Notes under the pieces: generated by a model
The model's database searches: none
What the model was told of the DNA's origin: nothing
The model's input: the letters and a program-made list of their open reading frames with translations, nothing else
Program-made: the position numbers and the translations under genes
Shown here: piece after piece, positions 1-8,324 of the stretch
Numbering within the stretch: position 1 is the first letter of the stretch
Layout of the letters: each line of letters begins with the position of its first letter
Source: Actinotignum schaalii FB123-CNA-2
Lineage (GTDB): Bacteria; Actinomycetota; Actinomycetes; Actinomycetales; Actinomycetaceae
Direction: 5' to 3'
DNA length: 64,000 bases
Assembly (NCBI RefSeq): GCF_000411135.1
Contig: NZ_KE150262.1
Span: 288,231 to 352,230, forward strand

Positions 1-33
1 CGCGGCGCTGAGCAGGCATTGGACCTGGCCTGA
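1..33 (+). CDS. C-terminal end of an upstream gene (partial)
   Basis: The first frame is open from the window edge to a TGA at 31-33 and would encode a tail ending in EQALDLA. A terminator-like hairpin follows within 20 bases, which is what the end of a real gene would look like. The piece is too short to identify, and its coding status rests only on that context. Confidence 0.4.
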   Translation, partial: RGAEQALDLA

Positions 34-52
34 GCCGCCGCGCGCTTTTCTC

Positions 53-88
53 CCGGACCCTCGGCCGAGTGACAGGCCGGGGGTTCGG
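53..88 (+). terminator. Terminator-like hairpin after the upstream gene
   Basis: Two 14-base arms (53-66 and 75-88) pair with a few G-U pairs around an 8-base loop. There is no clear T-run after it, so it may be a Rho-independent terminator of weak type or only a 3' stabilising hairpin. Confidence 0.5.
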
Positions 89-149
89 TGAATTTAAGCC
101 GGTGGGCGGGCCTGCCAATGACAGCCACCGACCACCCGCGATCACGCCG

Positions 150-560
150 GCTTACAAAGTGGTACTGGAGCTACAGCCAACACCTGATTTTCTGTCGTGC
201 AGTACCACTCTGTGAGGCCCGCTGTTCTCCAGTACCACTTTGTCTCTGCACCGCGGGCCTGGCTGCCAGCCACCACCCGGAGCTGATCTGACATCTGGCG
301 GCCCAGGCCCGTCCAGCCCAGGCCCGTCCAGCCCGCCCCCCCCCGAAAACAAAGTGCGCGGGAGAGCACCGTTTCGGAGCGATTTCATGTCTCTTACGCG
401 CACTTGACAGGAGTCAATGTCCAGGATGCGCACTTTGAGGGGGAGAGACCAGGCGGACTCACAGAATGTACATGGGTGACAGTTTTTCCGCGATTTAATG
501 TCCGTGGCGTACACTCTGTGCCCTTAACAGTCCGAAATGCGCGTTTTGTAGCCTTGAAGC
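150..560. repeat. Cluster of degenerate short repeats, no convincing gene
   Basis: Seven related words occur here. TACAAAGTGGTACTGG is at 153-168; the other six read on the minus strand, for example ACAAAGTGGTACTGG ending at 229 and CTACAAAACGCGCAT near 537-551. Neighbouring copies often lie 30 bases apart (201 and 231; 387 and 417). They resemble the units of the tidy array at 7911 (CTACAAATTGCAACGTA), so this looks like a decayed iteron block. A 15-bp tandem duplication (305-334) and a run of nine C (336-344) also occur. The reading frame crossing the region has no plausible start or protein family, so I call no gene before 719. Confidence 0.5.
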
Positions 561-605
561 TTGAAACTGACCCATTCCACCAATCTCGCGCCGACGGGAG
601 GCGGG

Positions 606-665
606 GGTGTTTTTCCGAGATGTACTTCGCATGTACGACATCTGCACTACAGCTCGGAAAACACC
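606..665. repeat. Dispersed palindromic element, copy 1
   Basis: The outer arms GGTGTTTTTCCGAG and CTCGGAAAACACC pair with one extra T. The interior holds TGTACTTCGCATGTACGACA. The same element recurs at 33377-33434 with one mismatch over the central 35 bases, and in a more diverged form at 13256-13316. It lies between the decayed repeats and the operator of the TetR gene. It contains no ORF of note. Confidence 0.7.
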
Positions 666-686
666 TACCACCCTGCCTCCCCTTGC

Positions 687-718
687 GCCACCTATTTTAC
701 ATGTGTAAATTAGGTGGC
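687..718. promoter_or_regulatory. Palindromic operator of the TetR gene
   Basis: A 32-bp near-perfect palindrome has outer arms GCCACCTA and TAGGTGGC and inner arms TTTTAC and GTAAAT. It abuts the ATG of the TetR-family gene, where an autoregulatory operator is expected. A shorter site of similar shape (CCTATTTACC...GGTAAGG) lies at 4051-4072 before the ABC transporter pair. Confidence 0.65.
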
Positions 719-1453
719 ATGACAGAGGGACACGCACATACTCCGGGCGGCGGCACGAACGGTAGGCCGAACGCAAACCAGCACAGCACCCTCGGCCCGG
801 CCGCGAACCAGCGCGAGAGCCTCGGCCCCGCCGCAGACGACCCACGGGCCCGGCGCTCCTACGATGCACTGGTACGGGCCGCCGCCGCGCTCATTGATAG
901 CGGCGCGGCGATTGATGATCTCACCGTCTCCTGGATTACGCGGGAAGCCGGGGTTACCCGCCCCACCTTCTACCAGCATTTTTCCGGGATTAGCCAGCTG
1001 GTACGCGCCGTCGTCCTTACGCGGCTCCACGCAATTTTCGATGCCACCCCGGTGCCAACCTCGGAAGAACCTTCGCTCGACGTACAGCGGCAGGTACTGC
1101 TCCCCATGCTCACCACATTGCTTGAGCACCGCCACCTCATTGTCGCGACCCTCACCAGCTCCGCGGCTCTCGGGAGCGCAGCCCCGATTATCGCGGCGAT
1201 TCGTGATCGTCTGCTCAGCGCCCCGGCCATTCGCGCCCGAGGCCGCGTCATGTTCGGCACGCCCGCAGGGGAGAAGGGCGCCTATCCCCCGCCCTCGAAA
1301 GCGGAGATGGACTTTGCCTCCATGGTGGCTGCCGGCCTGCTCTGGCGCGTGCTCCACTGGATGACCGAAGAACCCGCCGACCCGGCTGACCTTCCCCGCC
1401 TCGCCACCGAAGTGGGTAGTTTTACCCGCGCCGCCTATGGAGAACACTCATGA
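719..1453 (+). CDS. TetR/AcrR-family transcriptional regulator
   Basis: This cytoplasmic DNA-binding repressor has about 244 residues. The N-terminal helix-turn-helix is visible as a helix rich in A and L (SYDALVRAAAALIDSG), followed by VSWITREAGVTRPTFYQHF, the typical TetR pattern with the recognition helix ending in TFYQHF. The C-terminal ligand domain is unassigned. I chose ATG 719 because the frame upstream runs through palindromes and repeats and has no family similarity; the ribosome site is only a weak TAGGTGG. Its stop overlaps the start of the YhgE/Pip gene by ATGA, so the two are one operon, probably repressed through the palindrome at 687-718. The ligand cannot be inferred. Confidence 0.88.
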   Translation: MTEGHAHTPGGGTNGRPNANQHSTLGPAANQRESLGPAADDPRARRSYDALVRAAAALIDSGAAIDDLTVSWITREAGVTRPTFYQHFSGISQLVRAVVLTRLHAIFDATPVPTSEEPSLDVQRQVLLPMLTTLLEHRHLIVATLTSSAALGSAAPIIAAIRDRLLSAPAIRARGRVMFGTPAGEKGAYPPPSKAEMDFASMVAAGLLWRVLHWMTEEPADPADLPRLATEVGSFTRAAYGEHS

Positions 1454-4002
1454 GCGAATCACGAAACACCGCCGCGCAGCCAGATGCGAGGCCGCAGCAT
1501 GCCGCCACCGACGTCGCGCCGACCCCGCAACCGATCACGCAGCCAACCCCGCAGCCGATCACGCAGCAGGTTCCCTCCCGCGGCTGGCGGGAGCGCATCC
1601 GCCCCGCGATTGTCATGTTCGGGCTCGCCATTATTCCGATGATCTACGCCCTGATTCTCACCGGTGCCTACGATGACCCTCTCGGTAACCTCAATGAGAT
1701 CCCGGCCGCGATTGTGAACGAAGACCGCGGCGCACAGTTGGACGGATCCGAGGTGAATCTGGGCGCTAGCATCACCGCCAAGCTCCTGGAAACCGAGGAA
1801 CGCCAGAACTTCCAATGGCAGGAATACTCGGCAGTGGAGGCCGAGCAGAAACTAGCCAGCGGTGATATTTACGCGGTGCTCAGCATTCCGGCGTCGTTTT
1901 CCAGCGATGCCACCTCGATAGCGCGGGGTCCGGGGGTTGCCACCCGAGCCCGGCTCTCTTTCGTCACCGACGATGCCCGCAACTATATTGTCGGCAATGT
2001 GGGGCGTGTCATCGCCTCCACCGCCACGGCGGCGGTTTCGGAGAAAGTATCGGCCAAATATCTCGATGGCATTTACCTCTCCTTCGGGACGCTGAGCGAG
2101 CAACTGAGCGCCGCGGCAGACGGGGCCGGAGAGCTGGGCGCCGGGTTGCACGATGCGGCCGGCGGCGCGACCCGACTCGCGCAGGGCTCCGGCCAACTGG
2201 CTAGCGGTGCCGGGAACCTCGCCACCGGAACGGAAACTTTAGCTTCCGGTGCGGGGCGTATGAACGACGGCGCAGCTCAACTCGCCGCCGGAGCAAGCGA
2301 TGCCGCCGGCGGGGCCAGCGCCCTGACTGAGGGAGTTTCCCACATAGCCGGCGGGGCCGGTGCCGCAAGCCTTGCGGCCGACCAGCTCCGGGATGGTGCG
2401 GAACGCAGCGCCGCGGGCCTTGACGCTTTGGCGACGGCCAGCCAGGATCTGGCTGCGGGCAGTCAAAAAGTTGCGGACGGGAATGCCGCACTGGTGGAGG
2501 GCACCAACCGGGCCCTTGCCGGAGCGCAGCGGCTGAGCACCGGATCGGAGAAACTCAGCAGCGGGATCAGCACCCTCAATGACGGCCTGAGCAGCCTCGT
2601 CACGATGTACGATGTGCTACCTCCGGAGGTAATCAAGGCGAAGCTCGCCGAGGCCCAGGCGGGCACCACGCAGCTTCTCGAGGGATCCACCCAGCTCCAG
2701 AGCGGGATAGCCGCCCTCGTAGGTGAGGAAAGCGGAACGGCGAGCGGGCCGGACGCGGGGAGCGCCGCTGGAACGGCACGCGGACCTGGCGCACACGGAG
2801 GGCCTGGCGTGGGCACCGAAACCGGCGGGCTGACCGCGCTCGCCAACGGGGCACAGGCCGCGAGCGCCGGGGCGGCACAGCTCAACGACGGCGCCACCCA
2901 GTTAGCCGCGGGCACCGAGCGCGCCGCGGCGGGAGCCCAGCAGGCCCTCGCCGCCACCGCGGAATTCGCCCGCCAACTCGACGCCCTCGCCTCCGGAAGC
3001 ACCCGCGCCGCTACCGGAGCCACCCGTCTCGCGGAAGGGACCGCGCGTCTTGCTACCGGAAGTAACGAACTGGCAGCCCGCGCCCCCGAACTAGCCGCGG
3101 GGGCACGTGCCGCACACAGCGGGGCCACCCAGCTGAGCAACGGTGCCACCGCCCTCGCAACCAATCAGGAAACCCTGCGCGATGGCCTGCACACCCTGCG
3201 CGAGGGCGCCGCCACCCTAGAAGTGAAGCTCTCTGAAGGCGCGAAAAAAATCCCGGCCTACACCCCGAGCGAATCGGAAACGATGCAGCGGGTGGGTGCC
3301 TCCCCCGTGGAGTTGAGCACCACTCGCGCCCATCCCGTCGGCGATTTTGGTGCGGCAGTCGCCTGTTACTTCATCGCGCTGGCGATGTGGGTGGGCGCTA
3401 TCGGCCTCTACCTCATGACGCCGCCTCTCTCGCGCCGTCTCACGACGGCGCGAGTATCCGGGCTGCAGCTCGGGCTCGGTTCGGTTGCTACCGGGGCGCT
3501 TATGGGAATCGTGCAGGCGGGCCTGCTGGTCGGGGTACTCCACCTCTTCGGGAATGTGGATCTCATCAACCCGGGCGCCACCCTGGCCATCTGCGTCACT
3601 TCTTCGATTGTGTATATCGCGATCAACCAGGCACTCATTGCGCTTTTCGGCGCCCCGGGGCGCTTCATCGCGCTTCTCATGATCGTGATCCAGCTGGGGG
3701 CGGCTGGCGGAATTTACCCGGTGGAAACCGCCCCGGGCTTCTTCCAAGCCGTCCACCCGCTACTGCCCGTCACCCACACGGTCAACGCCCTGCGGGCCGC
3801 GATTGCCGGTGGCCCGATTGATATCGGCACCTATGCAGGTGCTCTCGGATTGTGGTTTGTCGCCTCGGTACTAGCCACCGTCTTCGCCGCCGTCATCAAA
3901 AACTGGCGCGATGACCACACCGGCACGCCCCGGCCCCGCGAGGCGAAAGCCGGTAGCGGCGTCGTACCAAAAAATGAGGAGGTGCCCGCCGCGGCGCGGT
4001 AA
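1450..4002 (+). CDS. YhgE/Pip-family membrane protein
   Basis: This 850-residue integral membrane protein has the YhgE/Pip architecture. It has one N-terminal membrane helix near residues 50-70, then a long extracytoplasmic region built from heptad-like units of the type LAxGAxxL (roughly residues 215-610), and five or six membrane helices in the last 200 residues. Relatives include the Lactococcus phage infection protein Pip and the YhgE/EsaA-like proteins; their cellular role is mostly unclear, and some belong to ABC-2 type permease superfamilies. The ATG overlaps the stop of the TetR gene by four bases, so the regulator probably controls it. It may be an efflux or secretion component; that is inference. 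Confidence 0.85.
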   Translation: MSESRNTAAQPDARPQHAATDVAPTPQPITQPTPQPITQQVPSRGWRERIRPAIVMFGLAIIPMIYALILTGAYDDPLGNLNEIPAAIVNEDRGAQLDGSEVNLGASITAKLLETEERQNFQWQEYSAVEAEQKLASGDIYAVLSIPASFSSDATSIARGPGVATRARLSFVTDDARNYIVGNVGRVIASTATAAVSEKVSAKYLDGIYLSFGTLSEQLSAAADGAGELGAGLHDAAGGATRLAQGSGQLASGAGNLATGTETLASGAGRMNDGAAQLAAGASDAAGGASALTEGVSHIAGGAGAASLAADQLRDGAERSAAGLDALATASQDLAAGSQKVADGNAALVEGTNRALAGAQRLSTGSEKLSSGISTLNDGLSSLVTMYDVLPPEVIKAKLAEAQAGTTQLLEGSTQLQSGIAALVGEESGTASGPDAGSAAGTARGPGAHGGPGVGTETGGLTALANGAQAASAGAAQLNDGATQLAAGTERAAAGAQQALAATAEFARQLDALASGSTRAATGATRLAEGTARLATGSNELAARAPELAAGARAAHSGATQLSNGATALATNQETLRDGLHTLREGAATLEVKLSEGAKKIPAYTPSESETMQRVGASPVELSTTRAHPVGDFGAAVACYFIALAMWVGAIGLYLMTPPLSRRLTTARVSGLQLGLGSVATGALMGIVQAGLLVGVLHLFGNVDLINPGATLAICVTSSIVYIAINQALIALFGAPGRFIALLMIVIQLGAAGGIYPVETAPGFFQAVHPLLPVTHTVNALRAAIAGGPIDIGTYAGALGLWFVASVLATVFAAVIKNWRDDHTGTPRPREAKAGSGVVPKNEEVPAAAR

Positions 4003-4049
4003 AGGGCAGGAGCACGCGCCGGGCCCGCAGCCGCACAGTAATTTCTGAG

Positions 4050-4082
4050 TCCTATTTACCGCGAGGTAAGGGAAGCCTAATA
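4050..4082 (+). promoter_or_regulatory. Operator-like inverted repeat before the ABC pair
   Basis: TTACC at 4056-4060 and GGTAA at 4065-4069 form an inverted repeat. The minus-strand reading TTAGGCTTCCCTTACCT (4065-4081) also matches much of the DtxR/IdeR iron box (TTAGGTTAGGCTAACCTAA). The site could serve the TetR protein of 719-1453, an iron repressor, or both. Confidence 0.45.
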
Positions 4083-4120
4083 TGGAGGTGCTCCGTGGAT
4101 CGCCCGCGGGGCACCTCTCC
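4083..4120 (+). other. Leader stem-loop of the ABC operon
   Basis: GGAGGTGC near 4084 can pair with GCACCTC near 4110, and the inner TCCGTGG can pair with CCGCGGG using G-U pairs. The hairpin lies between the operator and the GGAGG ribosome site of the ABC gene (4130-4134), so it would be part of the 5' leader. There is no match to a known riboswitch that I recognise. Confidence 0.35.
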
Positions 4121-4141
4121 TACTGTTCGCGGAGGAATGGG

Positions 4142-6016
4142 ATGACGGCTCACCTCACCCACGCAGATGCCGGCACCGCCCCGAACGGCGGCGTCGCCAC
4201 GCGTGTCGATACGTATAAAGAAAAACGCGCGCAAGGACAGCGCGCCCTCAAAGAACTCATGGCACCGATCGCGCCGCGCCTGGCGCTCGGCCGCTTTGTA
4301 GCGGTGTGCTCCTCACTCGTGGCCGTGGCGCCTTTTATTGCACTGGTGCGCATCGGCGATATTCTGCTGCCGGCCTGGCGCGCCGGAACGCCGATAGATA
4401 ACGAAGCACTGAGCTGGAATGTCAAACTTCTCGCCGGAGCTTTTTGCACCCAGCTCTTCCTCTATTTCCTCGCGCTGAGCATCACACATTTCGCGGATCT
4501 CAAACTGCGCGGTCTGCTCCAAGAGCGCATTATCGCGCAGATTTCACGCGCGCCACTCTCGTGGTTCTCCCGGGCGCGCTCCGGGCAGATCCGCAAGGCG
4601 ATTCAAGCCGACACCACCACGCTCCACACCTTGGTCGCGCACGCCCCGGTAGAAACCACGGCCGCGGTAGCTACCCCGCTGGCTCTCGTTATTTTCGCTT
4701 TCACCGTGAATTGGCGCCTCGGGCTTCTCACCATGATTCCGCTGCCTTTCTACTTCGCGGCGCAAATGTTCATGATGCGGGATATGGGCGAAAAGACCGC
4801 GGAGATGGATGACCGGCTCGGCTACCTCGCCGCGCGCGGGGTGGAATTCGTGGAAGGCATCCAGGTGGTCAAGAGCTTCGGGAAAGTCGGCCACGCACAC
4901 CGCGCTTTCGCGCGCGCCGCGGATGATTTCGGGAATTTCTACTGGGATTGGTGCGGGCCGATGCTGAAAGGCTCCGCGTTGGCCATGTCCTTCATTTCCG
5001 CGCCGGTGGTGCTGCTCGTCAATATGGGGCTCGGCTCGCTGATTCTTGCCGCCGGCGCCGCCACCCTCCCCGAGGTCATCGCCTGCTCCCTGATTGGCCT
5101 GATCGTGCCACTCACTTTCGACACCCTCTCCACCAGCATGTGGTCCTACCAGCTGGCCGGAAATTCCGCGCTGCGGATTATCGAGGTGACAAGCGTGGAA
5201 CAGCTGCCGCAGCTTGAAGCCCCCGCAGAAAATCCCGCGGCTCCCACGGCCGCGAGTGCCGGCGAAGCCGCGGGCGGCGTCGTACCCGCGCATGTTGTGT
5301 TCGACAACGTGAGCTACTCGTATCCGCGCGCCGGGCGCACCATCCAGGCCCTCGACGGTGTCTCGCTCACGCTGCGCCGCGGCACCGTGACCGCGCTGCT
5401 CGGGCCCTCCGGTTCGGGCAAATCCACCCTGGCCACCATGCTCGCGCGTTTCCGTGATCCGGATAGCGGGCGGGTGCTCCTCGAGGGGCACGACCTGCGA
5501 ACCTTCTCCGAAAAAGACCTGTACGCGCGGGTCGCTTTCGTGCTGCAAGACGCGCACATGCTGCGGATGTCCGTGCGGGATAATATTCGCCTCGCGCGCC
5601 CGAATGCCGACGACGCCGCCATCGAGCAAGCGGCCCGCGCCGCCAATATTTGGGACGATATCTGCGCCCTTCCCCGGGGTTTGGACACCGTACTAGGAGA
5701 AGATACCGCGATGTCCGGGGGCCAATACCAGCGCCTAGCTATCGCGCGGGCCCTGCTGGCAGATGCCGATCTGCTTATTTTGGATGAGGCAACCGTAGCC
5801 ACCGACCCCCAATGCGAAGCGGAAATCCAAAGCGCCCTCAACCGTTTGGTAGCCGGGCGCACCGTGCTGGTGATCGCCCACCACGCCGAGTCGGTGCTCG
5901 GGGTGGATCAGGTGTGCATTTTGGAACAGGGGCGGATTTCCGCCCTGGGTACCCCGGAGGACGTAGCCGCGCATCCCTTCTGGGTGCGGCTCATGGAAGG
6001 ACGCGAAGATGCCTAA
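4142..6016 (+). CDS. ABC half-transporter (membrane domain fused to ATPase)
   Basis: This is a 624-residue type-I ABC exporter-fold protein. Six membrane helices span about residues 40-330, and the nucleotide-binding domain follows from about residue 385. Walker A is GPSGSGKST, the signature is MSGGQYQRLAIARALL, and Walker B is LLILDEATVATD. ATG 4142 is preferred over the upstream in-frame ATG 4082 because GGAGGAATGGG precedes it. The gene overlaps the next half-transporter by 8 bases, so the two probably form a heterodimer. The siderophore-type uptake genes that follow suggest an iron-related role, as with YbtPQ or IrtAB, but no siderophore-interaction domain is present. Drug or peptide export remains possible. 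Confidence 0.88.
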   Translation: MTAHLTHADAGTAPNGGVATRVDTYKEKRAQGQRALKELMAPIAPRLALGRFVAVCSSLVAVAPFIALVRIGDILLPAWRAGTPIDNEALSWNVKLLAGAFCTQLFLYFLALSITHFADLKLRGLLQERIIAQISRAPLSWFSRARSGQIRKAIQADTTTLHTLVAHAPVETTAAVATPLALVIFAFTVNWRLGLLTMIPLPFYFAAQMFMMRDMGEKTAEMDDRLGYLAARGVEFVEGIQVVKSFGKVGHAHRAFARAADDFGNFYWDWCGPMLKGSALAMSFISAPVVLLVNMGLGSLILAAGAATLPEVIACSLIGLIVPLTFDTLSTSMWSYQLAGNSALRIIEVTSVEQLPQLEAPAENPAAPTAASAGEAAGGVVPAHVVFDNVSYSYPRAGRTIQALDGVSLTLRRGTVTALLGPSGSGKSTLATMLARFRDPDSGRVLLEGHDLRTFSEKDLYARVAFVLQDAHMLRMSVRDNIRLARPNADDAAIEQAARAANIWDDICALPRGLDTVLGEDTAMSGGQYQRLAIARALLADADLLILDEATVATDPQCEAEIQSALNRLVAGRTVLVIAHHAESVLGVDQVCILEQGRISALGTPEDVAAHPFWVRLMEGREDA

Positions 6017-7829
6017 GACCTCTGACTCCACGAATACCTACGGCGGGCACTCGCACACCGGGCGTTTTTCCGATCCGCTCCTGGTGCACGCCTACGGCTC
6101 CGTCCTCACCGAGGAAGGCCACGGCTACTATCGCCGCTCCATTGCCTTGGTTATCCTCTCCGGGATGATCGAAGGGCTCGCGCTCCTCACCGTGGTGCCC
6201 CTGGCGCTGACCTGGTCCACCGGCACCCCGACCCTCGGGCTCGGCGTGGGCGGCTGGATCAGCGTGCTCGCCGCGCTCGCGGTCACCGGTCTGCTCACCG
6301 CTTACGTTCAGGCGGTGATGGCCTATACGGCCGCCATGGACGTGATCCGCCACAGTCTCAGCCTGCTGGGCGACCAACTCTCCCGCCTGCCGCTGGGCTG
6401 GTTCCGCTCCGGTTGGGCCGGCACGCTCTCCCGCCTGGTCACCGACGGGCTCATGGCTATCGGCCAGGGCATCGCCCATTTCACCACCCCGATTATCCGC
6501 AACGCCACCGCAGCGCTGGTGCTGCTGGGGGGCATGTGGATCTGGCAGTGGCAACTGGGGCTTGCACTCACGGTTGCGTTCCCGCTGCTGTGCGCGTTGG
6601 CCGCCGCGGCCCGGGTATTACGACGCCGCTCCGAACTGGCCACCAGCGCCACCGAAAGCGATCTGGCGGATCGGATTGTGGAATACGCCCGGTGCCAGCC
6701 CATCCTGCGGGCCACTGGCCAGGCCGCTACCTTCGCGCCGCTCCAGGCTGCGGTTCGGGCGAACCTCGCTGCCCAGCGCCGTTCGCTGTGGCTGGGGATC
6801 GCCGCGAACTTGCTCTCCGGGGTGGGTGCGCAGCTGCTGGTGGTGAGCCTTATCGCGCTGGCGGTGCGTCTATGCACGGGTGGGCTGCTCAACCCGGCGG
6901 CCACCCTCGCTTTCCTCGGGGTGGCGCTGCGTTTCATGCGGAATCTGGAGGATTTCACCTCCTTCGTTATGGCAACGGAAGTGGCTCGCACTCCGCTTGA
7001 CTCCATGCGCGAGGTGCTCGATGCACCTGTCCCGAGCGAGCCGGCCAGCGACGTCGCCCTTCCCACGCCCGGCGAAGTTGCCCTCACGGACGTTCGTTTC
7101 GGGTACCGCGCCGATACCCCGGTGCTGGACGGCGTGAGCTTCACGGCCCGCCCGGGCACCCTCACCGCGATTGTGGGACCCTCCGGAGCCGGTAAATCCA
7201 CCCTGTTCCGCCTCATGTGCCGGTTCTGGGACGTAGAAGGCGGCAGCGTGAAAATTGGCGGGGTGGATGTGCGTGATCAAACGACGGCGCAGCTCATGGC
7301 GCAACTGTCCATGGTGTTCCAGGATGTTTATCTTTACGACGACACCCTCGAAGCGAATATTCGGGTGGGCCGCGAAGGCGCCACTGATGCCGAAGTGCGA
7401 GCGGCGGCGGATATGGCCGGCGTGAGCGATATTGCCGCGCGGTTGCCCGATGGCTGGGAAAGCCCTGTCGGCGAACGCGGCGGGATGCTTTCTGGTGGGG
7501 AACGCCAGCGGGTGTCCATCGCGCGGGCGCTCCTCAAACACGCTCCCATCGTACTTTTCGATGAGGCCACCTCGGCCCTCGATCCGGAAAATACCGCCGC
7601 TATCCGGGCCTGCATTCAGCAGCTGCGCCGGGAGGCAACGGTGCTGGTAATTGCCCATAAGCTGGAAACGGTGCAGGGTGCGGACCAGATCGTGGTGCTC
7701 GACGCGGGCGGTACCGTGCGGGAAGTGGGCACCCACGCACAGTTGCTGGAAAGCGGCGGACTGTACCGGAAATTCTGGGAGGATCGACGGCGCGCGGCCG
7801 GCTGGCAGCTGGGCGCCCCAGCGGAGTAA
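6009..7829 (+). CDS. ABC half-transporter, partner of the preceding gene
   Basis: This 606-residue protein has an N-terminal six-helix membrane domain (about residues 35-320) and an ATPase domain. Walker A is GPSGAGKST, the signature is LSGGERQRVSIARALL, and Walker B is IVLFDEATSALD. The ATG lies inside the last codons of the first half-transporter, indicating translational coupling. Both partners keep Walker B catalytic glutamate-like residues (DEAT), so both sites may be active. A strong hairpin ends the operon at 7852-7895. The substrate is unknown; the iron-type binding-protein operon downstream makes siderophore movement a reasonable guess. Confidence 0.88.
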   Translation: MPKTSDSTNTYGGHSHTGRFSDPLLVHAYGSVLTEEGHGYYRRSIALVILSGMIEGLALLTVVPLALTWSTGTPTLGLGVGGWISVLAALAVTGLLTAYVQAVMAYTAAMDVIRHSLSLLGDQLSRLPLGWFRSGWAGTLSRLVTDGLMAIGQGIAHFTTPIIRNATAALVLLGGMWIWQWQLGLALTVAFPLLCALAAAARVLRRRSELATSATESDLADRIVEYARCQPILRATGQAATFAPLQAAVRANLAAQRRSLWLGIAANLLSGVGAQLLVVSLIALAVRLCTGGLLNPAATLAFLGVALRFMRNLEDFTSFVMATEVARTPLDSMREVLDAPVPSEPASDVALPTPGEVALTDVRFGYRADTPVLDGVSFTARPGTLTAIVGPSGAGKSTLFRLMCRFWDVEGGSVKIGGVDVRDQTTAQLMAQLSMVFQDVYLYDDTLEANIRVGREGATDAEVRAAADMAGVSDIAARLPDGWESPVGERGGMLSGGERQRVSIARALLKHAPIVLFDEATSALDPENTAAIRACIQQLRREATVLVIAHKLETVQGADQIVVLDAGGTVREVGTHAQLLESGGLYRKFWEDRRRAAGWQLGAPAE

Positions 7830-7851
7830 CGCTGACTAACCCGGGCGCGAA

Positions 7852-7895
7852 GCCCGCAGCCAGGCGGCACGGAACCTTGCCACCTGGCTGCGGGC
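7852..7895 (+). terminator. Hairpin terminator of the ABC pair
   Basis: Perfect 13-base arms GCCCGCAGCCAGG (7852-7864) and CCTGGCTGCGGGC (7883-7895) enclose an 18-base loop that can pair further (GGCA with TGCC). It lies 22 bases after the stop codon. There is no T-run directly after it. Confidence 0.65.
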
Positions 7896-7910
7896 CCGCG
7901 GACCTGAATC

Positions 7911-8002
7911 CTACATTTTGCAACGTAGAGAACCTACAAATTGCAACGTAACAGCCCTACATTTTGCAACGTAAGCACTCTACATTTTGTAACGCAACCT
8001 CT
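7911..8002. repeat. Iteron array A: four 23-bp units
   Basis: Units begin at 7911, 7934, 7957 and 7980, an exact 23-base period. Each is CTACATTTTGCAACGTA or a close variant (CTACAAATTGCAACGTA; CTACATTTTGTAACGCA) followed by a 6-base variable spacer. The regular phasing, about two helical turns, suggests a binding site for an oligomeric protein. An array with the same period lies at 48312-48403. Confidence 0.85.
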
Positions 8003-8013
8003 AAACTGAGGAT

Positions 8014-8076
8014 ATGGACACTGAAATTGTCGCGGCGAACCCGCTTTCCTCGCTGTTATCACCGGCACGGGAATAA
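8014..8076 (+). pseudogene. 20-codon ORF stub after iteron array A
   Basis: ATG 8014 opens a 20-residue frame (MDTEIVAANPLSSLL then SPARE and a stop), 17 bases after the last iteron unit core. A GAGG lies just before the start (8008-8011), closer than a usual ribosome site. It is too short to be a normal gene and looks like the 5' remnant of a gene once controlled by the array, with the rest deleted. It could also be a leader peptide or chance. Confidence 0.3.
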
Positions 8077-8230
8077 CCGGGCCCGCTGGCGAGGGCGTGA
8101 TCACTTTCCCGCTCAGTGCGCTGGGCCAGTAGCTCCCACCCCGCTTCTCCGCAGCACCGAGCCCCCACGCATACTCATACCAACCCCCGGATTTTCAAGC
8201 ATTGACAAGGATTTTCACGCCACATAACTG

Positions 8231-8273
8231 TTGACACCCCGCGCTCCACTTCATAAAGTTAGGGCCACCTAAC
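8231..8273 (+). promoter_or_regulatory. Promoter and iron-box-like operator of the uptake operon
   Basis: A consensus -35 TTGACA (8231-8236) is followed after 17 bases by TAAAGT (8254-8259). The perfect inverted repeat GTTAGG-GCCA-CCTAAC (8258-8273) overlaps the -10 end and the likely transcription start. TTAGG/CCTAA half-sites are typical of DtxR/IdeR iron repressors, although the spacing differs from the classic 19-bp box. Iron-dependent repression is the likely reading. Confidence 0.6.
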
Positions 8274-8324
8274 CACTAGGTCGGGAGCCGGTTTCACGCC
8301 CCGGCCGCTAACAAAGGAGCATTG

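Noticed and set aside
606..665. A simple transcription terminator
   Set aside because: The hairpin recurs almost identically at distant sites with a conserved non-pairing core, and it does not lie directly after a gene. A dispersed element explains it better.
404..718. Extension of the TetR gene upstream to 404
   Set aside because: The frame is open by chance and runs through decayed repeats, a palindromic element and the operator. The TetR fold starts well after 719 and there is no ribosome site at 404.
7911..8002. A CRISPR array
   Set aside because: The spacers are only 6 bases, the repeats are 17 bases, there are only four units, and no cas gene lies nearby.
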